A DNA stretch of 64,000 bases. Origin: Alphaproteobacteria bacterium (GTDB taxonomy: Bacteria; Pseudomonadota; Alphaproteobacteria; CALKHQ01). The DNA is taken from assembly GCA_041396705.1 (NCBI GenBank), contig JAWKYB010000008.1, forward strand, positions 62,001 to 126,000. The letters are read 5' to 3'. The position numbers and the translations under genes are program-made. Positions 62,221 to 64,000 of this stretch are shown piece by piece (position 1 is the first letter of the stretch; every line of letters begins with the position of its first letter). The notes beneath the pieces were generated by a model. It ran no database searches and was not told the DNA's origin. It was given only the letters and a program-made list of their open reading frames with translations.

Positions 62221-63690
62221 TCAGCCGAGGCCGTGCAGGATGGCGGCCAGCTTGGGGATGGTGCGGTTCATCTCCTCCTCGCGAATGCCGGCATAGCCCA
62301 TCAGCACGCCGCGATAGGCGGGCTCGGCGAAATAGTAGACCGACAGCGGGGCGAGGTTGACGCCGCCGCGAATGGCGGCCGCCGCTACCGCGCGGTCGTC
62401 GACCGGTCGGCGCAGCAGCGCGGCGACCTGGATGCCGGTGCGCCCGTCGATCGGGTCGAGCCAGTCGCCGAGATGGCGGTCGAGCAGCGCCAGGAAGTGC
62501 GCCCGGCGCCGCCCGTACAGCCGGCGCATGCGGTTGAGGTGGTGGAAGAAGAAGCCGCGCTCCATGAAGTCGGCCAGGGCCGCCTGCAGCAGCAGCGGCG
62601 GGAATTGGCCGGTGCCGGCGATCGCCGGCTTGATCCGCTCGGCGAGCGTGCCCGGCAGCACGGCGAAGCCGAGCCGCATGGCGGGGACCAGGGTCTTGGC
62701 GAAGGTGCCGACATAGATCACCCGCTCCTCGTCGGTCAGCCCCTGCATCGCCGGCAGCGGCTGGCCGCGGAAGGTGTATTCGCCGTCGAAGTCGTCCTCG
62801 ATCACCCAGGCGTCGGCGGCGCGGGCGATGTCCAGCACCGCCAGCCGCTGCTCCACCGGCATGGTGGTGCCGAGCGGGTGGTGGCACGACGGCGTCAGGT
62901 AGATCAGCCGCGGCGGCGGCGCGGCGGCCGGCATCTGCCAACCGTCGCGGGTGACGCGAAGCGGCGCCAGCCGGGCGCCGGCGGCGAGGAAGGCGCCGCG
63001 CGCACCCAGATAGCCGGGCTCCTCCATCCACACCGTGTCGCCCTCGGCCAGCAGCAGCCGGGCGAGCAGGTCGAGCGCCGCCTGGCCGCCGGTGGTGACG
63101 ACGATCTGCTCGGCGGTGCAGCGCACCCGCCGCATGGTGCCGAGAAAGGCGGCGATCATCCGGCGCAGGTCGGGGTGGCCGGCGACGTAGTGATAGCCGA
63201 ACAGGTCCTGGCCGCCGGTGTGGGCGCGCCGCGCCAGCAGGCGGCCCCAGGTCTTGAACGGAAACTGGTCGAGCTCAGGCGTGCCGGGATGGAAGGCGGC
63301 ATGCTCCGGGATCGTGCGAACCCTGGGCTGCGCCGCCATCAGCGCGCCGCGGGCGGACAGGTCGGGCATGCGCCGGGCCGCCGCCGTGCCGTCGCCCGCC
63401 GCCCCGGCCGGCAGGCCGACGTCCGCGACCCGGAAGCCGGAGCCGCGGCGCCCCTCCAGCAGGCCCTCGGCGACCAGCTGGTCGAGCGCGTTGACCACGG
63501 TGTTGCGCGAGATCGCCAGCTCGCGCGCGATGGTGCGGGTCGACGGCAGCCGCGACCGCACCGCCACCGCGCCGCCGAGGATCAGCTCGCGCAGCTGGTC
63601 GCACAGCTGCCGGTGCAGCGGCTTGGCCAGCCCGGCCTCGAGCGCGATCAGGTCGAGCGGATAGCTGAGCTGGCTGTCGATTGGACCCAT
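62221..63690 (-). CDS. MocR-type GntR regulator with aminotransferase domain
   Basis: A 489-aa protein. The N-terminal GntR winged helix (about residues 20-90) has LHRQLCDQLRELILGG and SRLPSTRTIARELAISRNTVVNAL. The C-terminal fold-type I aminotransferase domain has the PLP Lys in YVGTFAKTLVPAMRLGF, plus IEDDFDGEYTFRG. Such regulators bind PLP and control vitamin B6, GABA, taurine or amine genes. ATG 63690 gives the standard start. It is directly upstream of YcaO on the same strand; whether it controls that locus is unknown. Confidence 0.92.
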   Translation of the reverse strand: MGPIDSQLSYPLDLIALEAGLAKPLHRQLCDQLRELILGGAVAVRSRLPSTRTIARELAISRNTVVNALDQLVAEGLLEGRRGSGFRVADVGLPAGAAGDGTAAARRMPDLSARGALMAAQPRVRTIPEHAAFHPGTPELDQFPFKTWGRLLARRAHTGGQDLFGYHYVAGHPDLRRMIAAFLGTMRRVRCTAEQIVVTTGGQAALDLLARLLLAEGDTVWMEEPGYLGARGAFLAAGARLAPLRVTRDGWQMPAAAPPPRLIYLTPSCHHPLGTTMPVEQRLAVLDIARAADAWVIEDDFDGEYTFRGQPLPAMQGLTDEERVIYVGTFAKTLVPAMRLGFAVLPGTLAERIKPAIAGTGQFPPLLLQAALADFMERGFFFHHLNRMRRLYGRRRAHFLALLDRHLGDWLDPIDGRTGIQVAALLRRPVDDRAVAAAAIRGGVNLAPLSVYYFAEPAYRGVLMGYAGIREEEMNRTIPKLAAILHGLG

Positions 63691-63800
63691 CGTGCCGGAC
63701 CGGAAAGCTGCGTTCTTCAGGTCCAGTCTAGGCGATCTCGCGCCGTCGCGGTACCGCGCCCGAGCACGCCGCCCCGATGACGCCGCCCGGCCCACGAATG

Positions 63801-64000
63801 TCACCCATGTCTCAGGTACGGTCCGTTACCCATCTCTCCGGGCCGGACAGATGAAACTAGATGCCCAGCGTCCGCGCGGTGTCCGCCGGCCCCATCGTGC
63901 ACTGCCCGGTTGCCGGCGATCCGCAGCTGGTGGAACAGGTCGGCGACGTCCCGCGAAATGATCCAGTCGGCCGACAGGCGCCGCAGGACGTCGACAGCCT
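63801..64000 (-). CDS. Partial DUF4145-like sequence at window edge, possibly a remnant
   Basis: The minus-strand frame open at the right edge reads ...LRRLSADWIISRDVADLFHQLRIAGNRAVHD, matching the pattern of DUF4145 domains found at the start of type I restriction HsdR subunits and some helicases. After AVHDGAGGHRA the sequence loses family character and stops at 63801-63803. A frame one base away stops at 63857. It may be a truncated or frameshifted relic. Only the part inside the window can be judged. Confidence 0.4.
   Translation of the reverse strand, partial: AVDVLRRLSADWIISRDVADLFHQLRIAGNRAVHDGAGGHRADAGHLVSSVRPGEMGNGPYLRHG

Noticed and set aside
60616..63780. 1054-aa open frame on the plus strand opposite TfuA, YcaO and the MocR gene
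   Set aside because: It spans three real genes on the other strand and has the composition of a shadow frame without motifs.

Overview
The window is 64 kb of very GC-rich DNA that is almost entirely coding. Genes are tightly packed, often with 4-base ATGA or GTGA overlaps. The gene content points to a soil or marine heterotrophic alphaproteobacterium, possibly Rhodospirillales/Geminicoccales-like: a form I aerobic CO dehydrogenase operon, several TRAP transporters, a LacI-controlled sugar ABC operon, MHYT-LytTR signalling, PAS-type hybrid kinases, a soluble chemoreceptor and egtBD. The taxonomic placement is inference. I found no rRNA, tRNA, CRISPR array, insertion sequence or prophage module.

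Layout: (1) 1-434 is the 3' end of an unknown gene. (2) 631-7679 (minus) is a carbohydrate operon: binding protein, two permeases, ATPase, two tandem paralogous sugar isomerases and a Gfo/Idh/MocA dehydrogenase. It is divergent from a LacI-type regulator (7892-8974), with a clear promoter and operator between them. (3) 8957-17030 (minus) is a cox cluster in the order coxC-M-S-L-D-E-xdhC, whose large subunit carries the AYRCSFR active-site loop of true CO dehydrogenase. It is divergent from a TPP-dependent enzyme and a cyclase-family hydrolase (17177-19986). (4) 20057-28241 holds a decayed phytase-like pseudogene, a large hybrid histidine kinase preceded by a 25-bp palindrome, a response regulator with an apparent frameshift, a dehydrogenase, an RraA-like protein and a double-PAS chemoreceptor ending in a strong terminator. 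(5) 28336-36297 (minus) carries two complete TRAP transporters with a phytanoyl-CoA dioxygenase-like gene and an Imm5-like gene between them. (6) 36566-44112 is mixed: a secreted protein, a Zn-alcohol dehydrogenase, a CBS protein, a low-GC orphan with a CheD/CNF-like Cys-His pattern, a PEP-hydrolase-like TIM barrel, and egtB followed by a frameshifted egtD. (7) 44116-48698 (minus) is a third TRAP system with an amidase. (8) 49045-57262 holds a metallo-beta-lactamase-fold protein, an ECF sigma factor with a CxxC tail, MFS plus nitrilase-family genes, a homocysteine methyltransferase, a glycine-zipper lipoprotein, an adenylate cyclase-TPR protein and a GNAT. (9) 57414-62118 (minus) is the most unusual locus: YcaO, TfuA, an HExxH metallopeptidase-like protein and a small protein ending in four GGHARA-like repeats, downstream of a MocR-type regulator (62221-63690). 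(10) A partial DUF4145-like remnant lies at the right edge.

The window is rich in uptake and catabolic modules and signal transduction. The YcaO-TfuA locus is the best candidate for an undescribed system: it looks like peptide-backbone modification (thioamidation or azoline formation) with an adjacent protease and a possible repeat-bearing substrate. Three apparent frameshifts (egtD, the response regulator, the phytase-like remnant) could be real mutations or sequence errors.
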